In this document: positions 27,757-37,518 of the stretch, in pieces
Position numbering within the stretch: position 1 is the stretch's first letter
How the letters are laid out: the number at the start of each line of letters is the position of its first letter
Assembly (NCBI RefSeq): GCF_002153745.1
Contig: NZ_JOPL01000038.1
Span: forward strand, 1 to 62,508
Source: Acetobacter sp. DsW_063
GTDB taxonomy: Bacteria; Pseudomonadota; Alphaproteobacteria; Acetobacterales; Acetobacteraceae
Direction: 5' to 3'
Length of the DNA stretch: 62,508 nt
The notes under the pieces: model-generated
What the model was told of the DNA's origin: nothing
Databases searched by the model: none
Seen by the model: only the letters and a program-made list of their open reading frames with translations
Program-made: the position numbers and the translations under genes

Positions 27757-27780
27757 GGTTGCTTAACGTTCATTTTTTTA

Positions 27781-27793
27781 GTTAACATGATAA
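27781..27793. promoter_or_regulatory. Second GTTAACNTNATAA element
   Basis: GTTAACATGATAA at 27781-27793 matches GTTAACCTTATAA at 24034-24046 at all but two positions, and TTAAC lies 13 bp upstream (27763-27767). Its place before the membrane protein and porin genes suggests they could share a regulator with the hpa operon. Confidence 0.4.
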
Positions 27794-27930
27794 TCAAATT
27801 ACCCTAAACTCCGGGACGAGACGATAGGGCGACGACTCCACGCCCGAACATCTGTCAGGAGACTCGGATAAGTTTTTCTGCCTGAACACGGGCGAAGTCA
27901 CGCTGAATAAAAAGAAAAAGGCGGCCTTCA

Positions 27931-28596
27931 ATGTCTGAAAATCTACAGCATACTCTTGCGCCACGACGAGGCATGGGATTGCAGGCGCATGACCTGCTTG
28001 CCGTTTTGTATCTGGCGTTGGTTACATGGCTGGTGATCTATCTCGTCCAAAACGTACACGATCACCCGTTTATTCTCGCTTATGTAAAATTTTTCCTTCT
28101 CGCTACATTTGGCGAATGTCTTAAAAAGCGAATAACACAAGGCGTATGGATACCTGATCACCTGATTCTACGTGCTCTTATCTGGGGTTGCTTCGGCGTG
28201 TGGATTGCGACGTCGTTCATGATTCTTGATTCAGGCGTCCGCTGGCTTGTCGGCACGACCTCTCCCTCCAGCGCGATTACTGCATTCGTAATCAGCGCCT
28301 GGATGAATGTTTTTTCAGGATACGGCTTCTTCATGATGCTGACACATTTTATTACCGATCGAATGATCGAGGAGGGCGTAAAAAATCCTGTCGAATACAT
28401 GCGCTCCCAAGGCTTCGCGAGATGGACAAAAATCGTTTTTCTATGCCTGATTTTTTTCTGGACACCGGCTCACACGATTACATTCCTGCTGCCTAATATG
28501 TGGCGCGTCGTTTTTGCGGCTTATCTGGGAATTGCGTTGGGAGCAATTCTTTCTTTCGCGTCCGACCCAGGCGCCCGGGTGCCGCGCGCCGCCTGA
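27931..28596 (+). CDS. Membrane protein of unknown function
   Basis: 221 residues with five or six hydrophobic segments (about 20-40, 48-60, 82-100, 115-140, 165-185, 188-207). The later segment FWTPAHTITFLLPNMWRVVFAAYLGIALG loosely recalls the C-terminal pattern of Mpv17/PMP22 proteins, but the match is weak. The gene stands alone between hpaA and a porin gene and follows a GTTAAC element also found before hpaF. A role in uptake or membrane stress linked to the aromatic pathway is possible but not shown by sequence. Confidence 0.55.
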   Translation: MSENLQHTLAPRRGMGLQAHDLLAVLYLALVTWLVIYLVQNVHDHPFILAYVKFFLLATFGECLKKRITQGVWIPDHLILRALIWGCFGVWIATSFMILDSGVRWLVGTTSPSSAITAFVISAWMNVFSGYGFFMMLTHFITDRMIEEGVKNPVEYMRSQGFARWTKIVFLCLIFFWTPAHTITFLLPNMWRVVFAAYLGIALGAILSFASDPGARVPRAA

Positions 28597-28694
28597 CACG
28601 ACCGACCGGCAATAGCGCGGGACGTTCCGTCTACCCCATCCCCCATACGCTTCTGTCTGAATAATAAAAAAATTCAGTCAGGGAGGAGTGTTTC

Positions 28695-30236
28695 ATGAAC
28701 TTCGTCCATTCGGGGCGAACGCTTTCGTCCGACCAAGCAACACGGTTACGAATCGGGTTGCTCAGCCTCGCGCTCCTGGCGCCAGCCACGTCAGGCGCCG
28801 CCCTTGCGCAAGACGCGACCCAGTCCCCCCAAACATCCTCCGGCAGTCATTTTTGGGACTCAAACAGCGTCGCAAAAGATTTGCAAATTCGTTACGAAAA
28901 TGTCCAGGGACCGATCACGCTGGTCCCCTCTGAGCTTCCGCCTCAGGTTCTGGCCGGCGCACCGCTGCTAACGTTGCCTGAGTCTCGGCCACCAAAAGGC
29001 CCTCTTACGTTTTTTGGACGCTTTCTTCGCCGCATTGGATTAACCCCGCACGCGATTTTCAACCAACTCTACATGACCAATCCTGATACCGGCCCTCGGC
29101 CCGGTCGATTTTCTCTCGGAACAGGATTCGCTTTAGGCCTGGACGCCAATCTTCAGAAAATTATCGGCGTAAAGGGTGGCGAGATTCATTTCGAGGAGAT
29201 TCTTTTTCGCCCGACCGCGAATGGCGGTTACCCGGCCGGTCCCGCATGGGCAGGCGCGGTCGGCAGCTATTTCGCGGGTATAGACCAGCATAACGATATC
29301 GCAGGAGGGTGGCTTGCCCTTCTTACGTATCAACAAAAGCTCTTTCATAACCGCGTTAATTTTTCCGTCGGCAGAACTCATCCAAGACGTTATTTCTTCT
29401 TCAATAACTGCGACAACGTCCTGAATTGCACGGATCCGATCATGCAGGCTTCCGCCGGTATACTTCCGCCTCCATATGCTACATGGGGCGGATATGTCAC
29501 CGCGCGCATGTTTAACGACGTCAGCTTCGAAGCCGGCGCCTTTGAGGCCAATCTGAATCAATATTTTCAACACGGAAACGGGTGGCGCTGGGACACCCGA
29601 ACGGCCTCTGGCTATCTTTTATTGGGCGGTTTCAATTACAGACGATTGCAGGTGACTCATCTCTACGGCGGCCGTTATCAATTGTCCGGATTCTATAACA
29701 GTTCTCAATATACTGATCCTTATACCAAAACGACGCATTACGGCCGCGCCGGCGCCGAATTTCGTGGCCAACAACTCATCTGGCGTCGGGATCACAACCA
29801 TCCGGTTCTTTCGCCTATCCCGGAAGGGCTTAACGTCTTTGGAACTCTCGGTTTCGCGGCCGACCCCTCGGCCCCATTCAAGGCGCTCGCCGAGGGCGGA
29901 TTCAGTTACCATGGCCTTTTCGGGCGCCTTCTGGATAGAGAACAGATCAAGTTCAGCTACGTCAGGGCGTCCAGACATCAAATGCTTTATCAACGAAACC
30001 TCCGTGTGGCAGCAGGCGGAGACCCACGAATGGGATCGCAGGACATCATGCGTCTGGAAGCGAGCGGACACATCTCGATTTATCCCGGAGTGGCGTTCGA
30101 ACCCAGCATTCAGTACATATTCAATCCGGACAATTACTATAATCCCTCAGCGAAAAGGATCAGTTCTAATGGTGTCGTTCTTGCCGGGCAGTTAATGATC
30201 GATATGGGCTTTCTGTCTGGACTCTCCGCTCACTGA
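28695..30236 (+). CDS. OprB-like outer-membrane porin
   Basis: 513 residues with an N-terminal signal peptide (hydrophobic LLSLALLAPATSG, cleavage after GAALAQ, about residue 38). The body is a beta-strand-rich barrel full of aromatic residues, with segments such as RPGRFSLGTGFALGLDANL, NFSVGRTHPRRYFFFNN and a C-terminal FNPDNYYNPSAKRIS...LAGQLMIDMGF. This fits the carbohydrate-selective OprB family, which is very common in acetic acid bacteria. AGGGAGGAG precedes the ATG. Next to the aromatic island it might admit 4-hydroxyphenylacetate, but sugar or polyol uptake is equally possible. Confidence 0.75.
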   Translation: MNFVHSGRTLSSDQATRLRIGLLSLALLAPATSGAALAQDATQSPQTSSGSHFWDSNSVAKDLQIRYENVQGPITLVPSELPPQVLAGAPLLTLPESRPPKGPLTFFGRFLRRIGLTPHAIFNQLYMTNPDTGPRPGRFSLGTGFALGLDANLQKIIGVKGGEIHFEEILFRPTANGGYPAGPAWAGAVGSYFAGIDQHNDIAGGWLALLTYQQKLFHNRVNFSVGRTHPRRYFFFNNCDNVLNCTDPIMQASAGILPPPYATWGGYVTARMFNDVSFEAGAFEANLNQYFQHGNGWRWDTRTASGYLLLGGFNYRRLQVTHLYGGRYQLSGFYNSSQYTDPYTKTTHYGRAGAEFRGQQLIWRRDHNHPVLSPIPEGLNVFGTLGFAADPSAPFKALAEGGFSYHGLFGRLLDREQIKFSYVRASRHQMLYQRNLRVAAGGDPRMGSQDIMRLEASGHISIYPGVAFEPSIQYIFNPDNYYNPSAKRISSNGVVLAGQLMIDMGFLSGLSAH

Positions 30237-30750
30237 CCAAATCATCGCTCGTGAAGTTGACAAGACCAGGTCGGATCTCCCCGTTTCTTCATCCGACCAC
30301 GTCAAACAGATATGCGATCTCGATGCTCCCGATCACAACGACCCACACGACGAAGCGCGCGGAAGGGACCATTGCAGCCCATCCGGCCGCAGATCGAGGG
30401 CCACCACATCCGCTTCTTGTTCATTACGGACTAGACCGTGTTCATGGCGATGAGTTGGAGACCTCTCCGGATTCATCCGCGTCCTCTGCTCACAGACCAT
30501 GCTCTTGCACGACGCTCCCCTGACGTTGCAGCGGCCAGGGATTGGCGAGTTCAGGATATGCGTCTGAGTATCGCTGCCGCTCTTCGCGACGTCGAGACTT
30601 GATAAACTTTAGCAACGATCTCTACTATCCCGCGCGGCAGGCCAGCCGCCGTGTGCGCGGGCCGCGTCTGGTCTTCCGTCAGAACATTGACACCGGGACT
30701 ACGCCGACCAGATGCCATCTCCGGCGCACATTATGACACCTTGGTAACGA
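30237..30750. other. Intergenic, no gene recognised
   Basis: About 510 bp of GC-rich sequence between the porin and the aminotransferase gene. Short frames are present on both strands but carry no recognisable domain or good ribosome site. It marks the boundary between the more A+T-rich aromatic island and the next catabolic block, and could hold a remnant of a mobile element too degraded to identify. Confidence 0.4.
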
Positions 30751-32130
30751 ATGGAGCAGAAATTGAGCGACGATCTGTTGTCCGCCGAGCAGCGCGACGC
30801 GCGGTATGTGATGCATCCCCTGACGGATGCCCGCGCCAACCTGCAAAGCGGCTCGCTGCTCATGGAGCGTGGTGAAGGTGTCTATGTGTTCGACAACGTC
30901 GGCAATCGATACATAGAAGCTATGGCTGGCCTCTGGTCCGTTGGGCTGGGCTTTTCCGAACAACGCCTGGTCGAGGCGGCGGTCAAGCAGCTGAATCGGC
31001 TGCCCTATTATCACAATTTCAGTCAGAAGGGTCACAACCCCATGGTCGATCTGGCTGAAAAGCTGATCGGCATGGCGCCGGTTCCGATGAGCAAGGTGTT
31101 CTTCACGAACTCCGGGTCGGAGGCCAACGATACGGTCGTGAAAATGCTCTGGTATCGCTCGAACGCCCTCGGCGAGACGCGACGCAAGAAATTCATCGGA
31201 CGGAAAAAAGGCTATCACGGCATCACGGTCGCGTCGGGAAGCCTGACGGGCCTGCCAGTAAATCACCGCTCCTTCGATCTGCCTCTGCCCGGGTTCCTCC
31301 ATGTCTCCACGCCGCATCATTGGCGCGAGGCGCAGCCGGGCGAGAGCGAGGAAGCGTTCGCGACGCGCCTCGCCACTGAACTGGAAGACCTGATTCTCAA
31401 AGAAGGACCGGAGACCATCGCCGCGTTCGTCGGCGAACCCGTCATGGGCGCAGGCGGCGTAATCGCGCCACCAGCAACATACTGGGAGAAGATTCAGGCC
31501 GTCCTGTCGAAATACGGCATTCTGCTCATCGCGGACGAAGTAATCTGCGGTTTCGGACGAACCGGCAACATGTTCGGATGTGAAACTTTCGGCATAAAGC
31601 CGGACATCATGGTGCTCTCCAAACAGCTGTCGTCCTCCTACCAGCCGATCTCCGCAATCCTGCTCAATGAACGCGTGTTCGAGCCGATCGCCGACGAGAC
31701 GCATACGATCGGAACGTTCGGCCATGGCTTCACCGGAGGCGGGCACCCGGTCGCCGCAGCTGTCGCACTTGAAAATCTAAACATCCTCGAAGAGCGTAAT
31801 ATCGTTGGTCACGTCCGCGATATTTCCCCCGCTTTGCAGGATGGCCTCCGCGCGCTCTCAGATCACCCGCTGGTCGGAGAAGTGCGTGGTCTTGGCCTGA
31901 TTGCAGCCGTCGAGCTGGTCACGGACAAGGGCGCCAAATCATCGCGCCACCCAGCGGGCGCGCTCGGCAAACGTGCCGCCGCCGTTCTTCAGAATAAAGG
32001 CGTCATATCGCGCGCCGCCGGCGACGCGCTTACTTTTTGCCCGCCGATGATCATCGAAAAGGATCAGATTGACGCCATCCTGACCGCCCTCCGCAGCGCT
32101 CTCGATGAAACGGCGAAGGAAATGCTGTAA
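30751..32130 (+). CDS. Class III (omega) aminotransferase, SpuC-like
   Basis: A 459-residue fold-type I PLP enzyme. It shows NSGSEANDTVVKMLWY (cofactor phosphate region), KKGYHGITVASGSLTG, the DEVICGFGRTG motif with the PLP-binding Asp, and the Schiff-base Lys in MVLSKQLSSSYQPISA (about 288). It is most like pyruvate-linked omega-aminotransferases acting on putrescine, beta-alanine or other terminal amines. The stop overlaps the amidase start (TAATG), and an aldehyde dehydrogenase follows, so the trio could turn an omega-amino compound into the semialdehyde and then the acid. Confidence 0.82.
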   Translation: MEQKLSDDLLSAEQRDARYVMHPLTDARANLQSGSLLMERGEGVYVFDNVGNRYIEAMAGLWSVGLGFSEQRLVEAAVKQLNRLPYYHNFSQKGHNPMVDLAEKLIGMAPVPMSKVFFTNSGSEANDTVVKMLWYRSNALGETRRKKFIGRKKGYHGITVASGSLTGLPVNHRSFDLPLPGFLHVSTPHHWREAQPGESEEAFATRLATELEDLILKEGPETIAAFVGEPVMGAGGVIAPPATYWEKIQAVLSKYGILLIADEVICGFGRTGNMFGCETFGIKPDIMVLSKQLSSSYQPISAILLNERVFEPIADETHTIGTFGHGFTGGGHPVAAAVALENLNILEERNIVGHVRDISPALQDGLRALSDHPLVGEVRGLGLIAAVELVTDKGAKSSRHPAGALGKRAAAVLQNKGVISRAAGDALTFCPPMIIEKDQIDAILTALRSALDETAKEML

Positions 32131-33596
32131 TGTCCACCGTCTCTTCGTCAGGCAGTTCAGCCGCGCCGGTTCGTGATCTCTGCGATCTGGATGCGCACGC
32201 TCTACTGTCCGGTTATGCGGCGAAGAGATTTTCTCCAGTTGACGTCACCAAGGCCGTGCTGGCGCGCGCCCACGCCATTCAGAGCGCACTGAATCCGTTC
32301 GTGCATATCGACGACGACGACGCCCTCGCCTCGGCGCGGGTGTCGGAACGGGCGTGGAGCGCAGGGTTGCCGACGCGGCCGCTCGAAGGCGTGCCAACAT
32401 CTATCAAGGACACCGCCCTGGTGAAGGGGTGGGTTCTGGGCAGGGGATCACGGCTGTCCATCGGACAGCCCCCCGCTGCCGAGGACTCTCCCTCGGCCCG
32501 TCGCATCCGTGCAGCTGGCGCAGTCATCTTCGCCTGCACCACGACCTGTGAGGGCGGCTGGAAGGCCGTCACGGACTCGCCTCTGACGGGAGTGACCCGC
32601 AACCCGCATAATCCGCACGTCACGCCGGGCGGAAGCAGCGGCGGCGCTGGAGCCGCCATCGCCTCTGGTTGCGGTCCCCTCGCACTCGGCAGCGACGGCG
32701 GCGGCTCGATCCGCGTGCCGGCGAGCTTCAGCGGCGTTTTCGGCATGAAGGCGACCTTTGGCCGGGTGCCTCAGTGGCCGATGGGCGTGCATTATTCCGA
32801 CTTTTCCCATTACGGACCGTTGACCCGTTCCGTTGCCGACGCCGCGCTCATGCTCTCGGTGCTGGAAGGCTATGACCCGCGCGATCCCTACAGCTTCGCC
32901 CCAGCCAAACCCGGCGCGTTTCTTGCCGGCCCGTTGCCACTGGCAGGCCTTCGGATCGGCGTGACCGAAGATTTCGGATTTTTACCGGTCGACACGGAAA
33001 TCCGCTGCGCCTTCCGGGAGGCCGTCGCCATCGTGGCTCAAGCTGGCGCCGAAATCCGAGATGTCCCGGCGTTCGAGGACTGGCGCCCGACCTATCGCGC
33101 CCTGTGGCGCTCGCGGGGATGGCAGACCCTGAAGACTCTGCCTCCGGAACAGGCCGTCATGGTCGATCCGGAGTTCTGGCGCGAGGCCGAAAAGGGGCGT
33201 CTTCTGAGCGCTGACGAGGTAGCCGACGCTCACCTCCGCCGCATCGGATATCGGCAGCAGGCCGGGCAAATGTTCGAAGACTTCGACGTTGTTCTGTCAC
33301 CCTCAGTCTCGGTTCTGCCATTCGAAGCCGGAAAGACTGTGCCTGATTCATCCTGGCCGGACTGGCTGGAATGGGGTGGCTTCGCTTTTCTGAATAACCT
33401 CACGGGGCAGCCGGCCGCGTCGCTGCCGATCGGTTTTTCATCCACGGGGCTTCCCATTGGGATGCAGATCGGCGGACGTTCGCAGGACGACGTGACAGTT
33501 CTGCGAATTTGCGAGACCCTGCAGGGCCTGATCACCGAAGGCGCCTATGCGCCTTCACACATTGCGGCGAAACTCGCTGCGACGAAACAGAGCTGA
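32130..33596 (+). CDS. Amidase-signature family hydrolase
   Basis: A 488-residue amidase-signature enzyme with the Ser-cisSer-Lys triad: Lys in PTSIKDTALV (about 92) and the serines in the Gly/Ser-rich TPGGSSGGAGAAIASG (about 167-182), then DGGGSIRVPASFSGVFG-type sequence. Family members hydrolyse amides or carbamates; GatA has the same core, but no gatB/gatC is nearby. It is translationally coupled to the aminotransferase, with an aldehyde dehydrogenase 9 nt further on, so it is probably catabolic, for example removing an amide from an omega-amino acid amide. The substrate is unknown. Confidence 0.82.
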   Translation: MSTVSSSGSSAAPVRDLCDLDAHALLSGYAAKRFSPVDVTKAVLARAHAIQSALNPFVHIDDDDALASARVSERAWSAGLPTRPLEGVPTSIKDTALVKGWVLGRGSRLSIGQPPAAEDSPSARRIRAAGAVIFACTTTCEGGWKAVTDSPLTGVTRNPHNPHVTPGGSSGGAGAAIASGCGPLALGSDGGGSIRVPASFSGVFGMKATFGRVPQWPMGVHYSDFSHYGPLTRSVADAALMLSVLEGYDPRDPYSFAPAKPGAFLAGPLPLAGLRIGVTEDFGFLPVDTEIRCAFREAVAIVAQAGAEIRDVPAFEDWRPTYRALWRSRGWQTLKTLPPEQAVMVDPEFWREAEKGRLLSADEVADAHLRRIGYRQQAGQMFEDFDVVLSPSVSVLPFEAGKTVPDSSWPDWLEWGGFAFLNNLTGQPAASLPIGFSSTGLPIGMQIGGRSQDDVTVLRICETLQGLITEGAYAPSHIAAKLAATKQS

Positions 33597-33604
33597 AGCG
33601 AACC

Positions 33605-35047
33605 ATGAGCGCATATCCAGACACACGCCTGTTCATTGACGGCGCATGGCGACCTGCCGATGACGGCCAGACCATTCCTGTCGTCAATCCTGCTACGGGC
33701 CTTGCGATCGGGCAGGTCGCGCGCGCGGGTGAAGCCGATATCGCGCGAGCCGTCATCGCCGCGCGCAAAGGCTTCGCCGCGTGGAGCCGCGTCGGGGCGT
33801 TCGAACGCTACAGCGTGATCCGACGGGCTGCATCTTTGCTACGCGAACGGGTTGATGCGATCGCCCGCCTGATGACCATCGAGCAGGGCAAGCCTTTAGT
33901 GGAGGCTCGCACGGAAATTCTTGGGTCGGCCGACATTCTCGACTGGCTTGCGGAGGAGGGGCGGCGCGCTTACGGCCGCCTTGTGCCGCCGAGATCTCCG
34001 GACGTAACGCAAATGGTGCTGCGTACGCCGATCGGGCCGGTTGCCGGTTTCTCCCCCTGGAACTTCCCGATCAGTCAGGCCGCCCGCAAGCTTGGAGCGG
34101 CTCTTGCGACCGGGTGCTCCATCATTCTCAAGGCGCCGGAGGAAACACCGGCGTCTCCGGCGGCTCTCGTGCAGGTCTTTATCGACGCCGGACTGCCAGG
34201 AGACGTGCTCTCTCTGCTTTATGGCGTTCCTGCGGAGATATCGTCCCGTCTCATTCCTGACCCGGCGATCCGCAAAATCAGCTTCACCGGGTCTACCGCC
34301 GTCGGACGCGAGTTGGCCGCAATGGCTGGTCGCCATATGAAGCGGAGCACGATGGAACTGGGCGGCCACGCGCCGGTGATCGTCGCCGCTGACGCCGATC
34401 TGGATCAGGCTGCAGCATTGCTGGCGGCGTCCAAGTTCCGTAACGCCGGGCAGGTCTGCGTCTCTCCGACGCGGTTCCTTGTCGAGCGTCCGGCTTATGA
34501 CGGTTTCCTCGATCGTTTTCTGTCGCACGTATCGACCGTGAAGCCCGGTGACGGGCTCGACGCGACGACGACCATGGGACCTCTCGCGCATGAGCGGCGC
34601 GTCAACGCGATCGAAGCCCTGATCGACAACGCAACCTCGCTGGGCGCACGTGTCGAGACAGGTGGCGGTCGTATGGGGAACGCCGGGTATTTTTTCCAGC
34701 CGACTGTCGTCACGGGTCTGACGCCGGACATGCAGATCATGAACGAGGAGCCGTTCGGCCCGGTCGCGCTGATTACCCCGGTTGAAAACGTCGACGCGGC
34801 CTTGAAGGAAGCAAATCGGCTGGATTACGGGCTTGCGGCCTATGCTTTCACCCGCTCCGGCGCGACGGCCACCCGTCTGCGTGACGAGGTCCGGTCAGGC
34901 ATGCTGACAATCAATCATCTGGGGCTCGCCCTGCCGGAAACGCCTTTCGGCGGCATCGGCGATTCCGGCTACGGGTCGGAGGGAGGCGCGGAGGCGATCG
35001 AGCCTTACCTGGAGACCCGGTTCGTAACCCACAAGACAGTCCTCTGA
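33605..35047 (+). CDS. NAD(P)-dependent aldehyde dehydrogenase (GabD/DavD type)
   Basis: A 480-residue aldehyde dehydrogenase with FSPWNFPISQAARKLGAALATG, FTGSTAVG, Glu in MELGGHAPVIVAADADL and Cys in RNAGQVCVSPTRFLV (about 283). It closely resembles succinate/glutarate semialdehyde dehydrogenases. The start ATG 33605 lies 9 nt after the amidase stop; an open stretch upstream overlaps the amidase and is ignored. It completes the aminotransferase-amidase-dehydrogenase set. It is the third member of this superfamily in the window, after gabD and hpaE. Confidence 0.85.
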   Translation: MSAYPDTRLFIDGAWRPADDGQTIPVVNPATGLAIGQVARAGEADIARAVIAARKGFAAWSRVGAFERYSVIRRAASLLRERVDAIARLMTIEQGKPLVEARTEILGSADILDWLAEEGRRAYGRLVPPRSPDVTQMVLRTPIGPVAGFSPWNFPISQAARKLGAALATGCSIILKAPEETPASPAALVQVFIDAGLPGDVLSLLYGVPAEISSRLIPDPAIRKISFTGSTAVGRELAAMAGRHMKRSTMELGGHAPVIVAADADLDQAAALLAASKFRNAGQVCVSPTRFLVERPAYDGFLDRFLSHVSTVKPGDGLDATTTMGPLAHERRVNAIEALIDNATSLGARVETGGGRMGNAGYFFQPTVVTGLTPDMQIMNEEPFGPVALITPVENVDAALKEANRLDYGLAAYAFTRSGATATRLRDEVRSGMLTINHLGLALPETPFGGIGDSGYGSEGGAEAIEPYLETRFVTHKTVL

Positions 35048-35110
35048 GCCACGAAGCGGCGGCAAGTAAGATCGGCCAGCCCGTACATTCCGATTCAGGA
35101 ACGATATTTT

Positions 35111-36388
35111 ATGCCCCCCAGCATTGCTTCCGAGCAAGGACGCGCGTCCGGCAGCATGACGTGGCCCATAACCGGCAACCTGCCGGCTGACGACTATTCG
35201 CGGAGCTTCGAGAGCAACATGAACCATATTTTGGCGCCTACAGAAGAAGCCGCGATGGAATCTTCTATTTTCTCGTCCGCAGAACCTACGGCTTACGATC
35301 TTGCCCAGATAGGCTCCGATCCGCAGGCCAAGGCCTATCTCGAGTCCCACGGACTGCCGAACCTGCACGACGCGTTCTCCGTCGCCAATATTCTCCACAC
35401 TAATCGGAACTTCAGCGGCGCCGCAGCGATCTATGGCCTCGCCTTTCGCATGCACCCACGCGACCCGGGCGTTTACCCTCTGGCGCAGTCGCTGCTGCAG
35501 GCGCGCCTCTTGTGCCTTCTGAAAGGAGGGCGCCGGGTCCCGCAGGACGAAATTGACGTCCTGCAGCGCCTGAACCTTCCCTTCGCCAACTATATCCAGG
35601 GCATAGAAGCAGCCTGACGTGACAAAGACGGCGAAAGGGCGCTTCGGGCCATCGGCAACGCCTTTGAAGAGTTCCATACCGGCGAAGAAATCGACAGCCT
35701 GTATCTCGACCTCGTCCGCCAGTACATACCGGGATTGCTGGACGGAACAGCCGTGGATTCGTCGCGCATTCCGTTCCGCGTCTACATGTATTGGGATCAG
35801 AATCCACCGCCCGAAATTCAGGAGAATTTTGACTATCACCGTCAGATTCAGGGGCTGGATTACCAAGTTTTCAACAAGGACCACGCAACCGAATGGCTCT
35901 ACCAAAACTATGGGGTCGAAGCGCGGGGCCTGTTCCTCGGCGCCCGACATCCCGCTGAGGCCGCCGATTTTCTCCGCGTGCACATCATGCAGCTTTACGG
36001 CGGCTGGTGGCTCGACGCCGACATCCGGTTGCGAGATGAAGAAAGCGTCAACTTCCTGCGTGAACAAACAGCACAGAACGTTCTGTTGCTGACTGACAAT
36101 GGCGTTGTTCATAACGATTTCTACGGCAGTGTACGCAACAGCATCATCGGTCAGGATTGCCTGCTGTCTCTGTACCGAAACTGCTATCTCCACCACGGTC
36201 TGTTCATCGCCTACAAGACCGGCCCTGGCATATTCAATCGCGCGCTTTCACGGATCGCGCATCACTCGCTGATTGGCGAGAGGCCCAACCAAACTATAAA
36301 AATTTACGACCACATCATGTTTGATCGGGTCATCCACCAGTTCGCGACCCCTTACAAGCAGCGCCTGCCGTCATGGCATACCGCCTGA
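35111..36388 (+). pseudogene. GT32-like glycosyltransferase split by an in-frame TGA
   Basis: One reading frame runs from ATG 35111 to the stop at 36388, broken only by TGA at 35615-35617 (codon 169). The first part (168 residues) has a TPR-like helical region with repeated Ala/Leu pattern. The part after the TGA continues without another stop into a glycosyltransferase domain with the sugar-binding LYGGWWLDADIRL (DxD) and AADFLRVHIM, as in GT32/capsular polysaccharide enzymes. A single Trp TGG-to-TGA or Arg CGA-to-TGA change would explain the break. The downstream part could be translated alone from about 35735, or by TGA readthrough (TGA-C context). Confidence 0.7.
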
Positions 36389-36601
36389 CTTAAAGCTGGT
36401 CATGCGTCACCGGACTCCCAATGCGGTCGTCCGGGACTGCTGCTGAGCAACGGCAAGCAAATCGGAACGCGCTTCGAACGCCCACACCCGCAAAACGCGT
36501 GGGCGCGACCGCCGCTTTCTTACTGCACAACCTGGGCAGAAGGCTTCGTATAATCTGATTGCCGCCCCTGTATCGTCCTCGGCGCCGGCGCGCAACAAAC
36601 G

Positions 36602-37375
36602 CTATTTCGTCGTGTAGCCGCCATTCGCCAAAATGGTCTGCCCCGTGATCCACCACCCGTCGGAAACGAGGAAGCGGATCAGAGGCGCAATATCCTCGAT
36701 ATCCGTCAGGCCGGTCTTGCTGAACGCCGACAGCGCGGCGGCGGATTTGTGATAAGCGACAGCGTCCGCTCCTTCCTGCCCATAGAAGAATGGTGTGTCC
36801 ATCGGGCCAGGGCCGACCGCATTCACGGAGACCCCGCGCACGCCAAACTCTTTGGACGCCGCGCGCGTGAAATGCTCGACAGGGGCTTTGGAGCCCGCAT
36901 AGGTCGAATAGAACGGCGTGTAAGCGCCCAGAAGCGACGTCACCACCGTAACCAGCTTTCCGTGATCGTTAAGGTGTATGCCCGCTTCCTTGATGAAAAA
37001 ATACGCGACTTTCGCGTTGATCGCGAACATCGAATCAAATTCTTCCTCGCTGGTCTCGACTATCGGCTTCTTAAGCACCTTGCCCACCGTATTGATCGCT
37101 ATGTCAGGCTGGCCGATAGCAGCGATGGCGTCTGCGAAGAATTTCTCGGTGGCGCCTGAGGCCGTCAGGTCAGCCTGGAACGCCACAGCCTCGACGCCCG
37201 CAGCCTTCAGTTCGCTCAGCGTTTGCTCAGTCTGTACCCGGCTGCTCTCGCTGTTATAATGAATGGCGATCGCTTTCGCCCCATGCGCAGCCAGATCCCG
37301 GGCGATCAGCGCCCCAAGATTCTTGCCGCCACCGGCGATAAAGGCCGTCTTGCCCGCGATAGAATGGTCGACCAT
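36602..37375 (-). CDS. Short-chain dehydrogenase/reductase
   Basis: A 257-residue classical SDR with the cofactor loop FIAGGGKNLGALIA near the N-terminus, an NTVG motif, catalytic Ser in VVTSLLGAY and the YxxxK motif as YAGSK (about 155-159). It ends with GWWITGQTILANGGYTTK, typical of FabG-like enzymes. ATG 37375 is supported by AGGGAG 8 nt upstream. It is divergent from a LysR regulator at 37519, the common pairing in which the regulator controls the oxidoreductase. The substrate is unknown. Confidence 0.8.
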   Translation of the reverse strand: MVDHSIAGKTAFIAGGGKNLGALIARDLAAHGAKAIAIHYNSESSRVQTEQTLSELKAAGVEAVAFQADLTASGATEKFFADAIAAIGQPDIAINTVGKVLKKPIVETSEEEFDSMFAINAKVAYFFIKEAGIHLNDHGKLVTVVTSLLGAYTPFYSTYAGSKAPVEHFTRAASKEFGVRGVSVNAVGPGPMDTPFFYGQEGADAVAYHKSAAALSAFSKTGLTDIEDIAPLIRFLVSDGWWITGQTILANGGYTTK

Positions 37376-37518
37376 GTCAGTTTCTCCCTGCTTCGAAAGC
37401 GCCGTCATGTCGACAGGCGGCGCTGCGTTCATGACCATATCGTCCAGATTTGACGTATAAATGCGCTCACTCTGACAACTCTGATCAGGTTTGACGAACA
37501 GTAAGATCGGAAGCCCGC

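Noticed and set aside
27931..28596. Assignment to the Mpv17/PMP22 family
   Set aside because: Only a short C-terminal stretch is reminiscent and the number and spacing of spans do not clearly agree.
30237..30750. Possible transposase or insertion-sequence remnant
   Set aside because: No terminal inverted repeats, target duplications or recognisable transposase motif were found in any frame.
35615..35617. In-frame TGA as selenocysteine
   Set aside because: No selenocysteine-type stem-loop is evident just after the TGA and glycosyltransferases of this kind are not selenoproteins; a nonsense change or readthrough is simpler.
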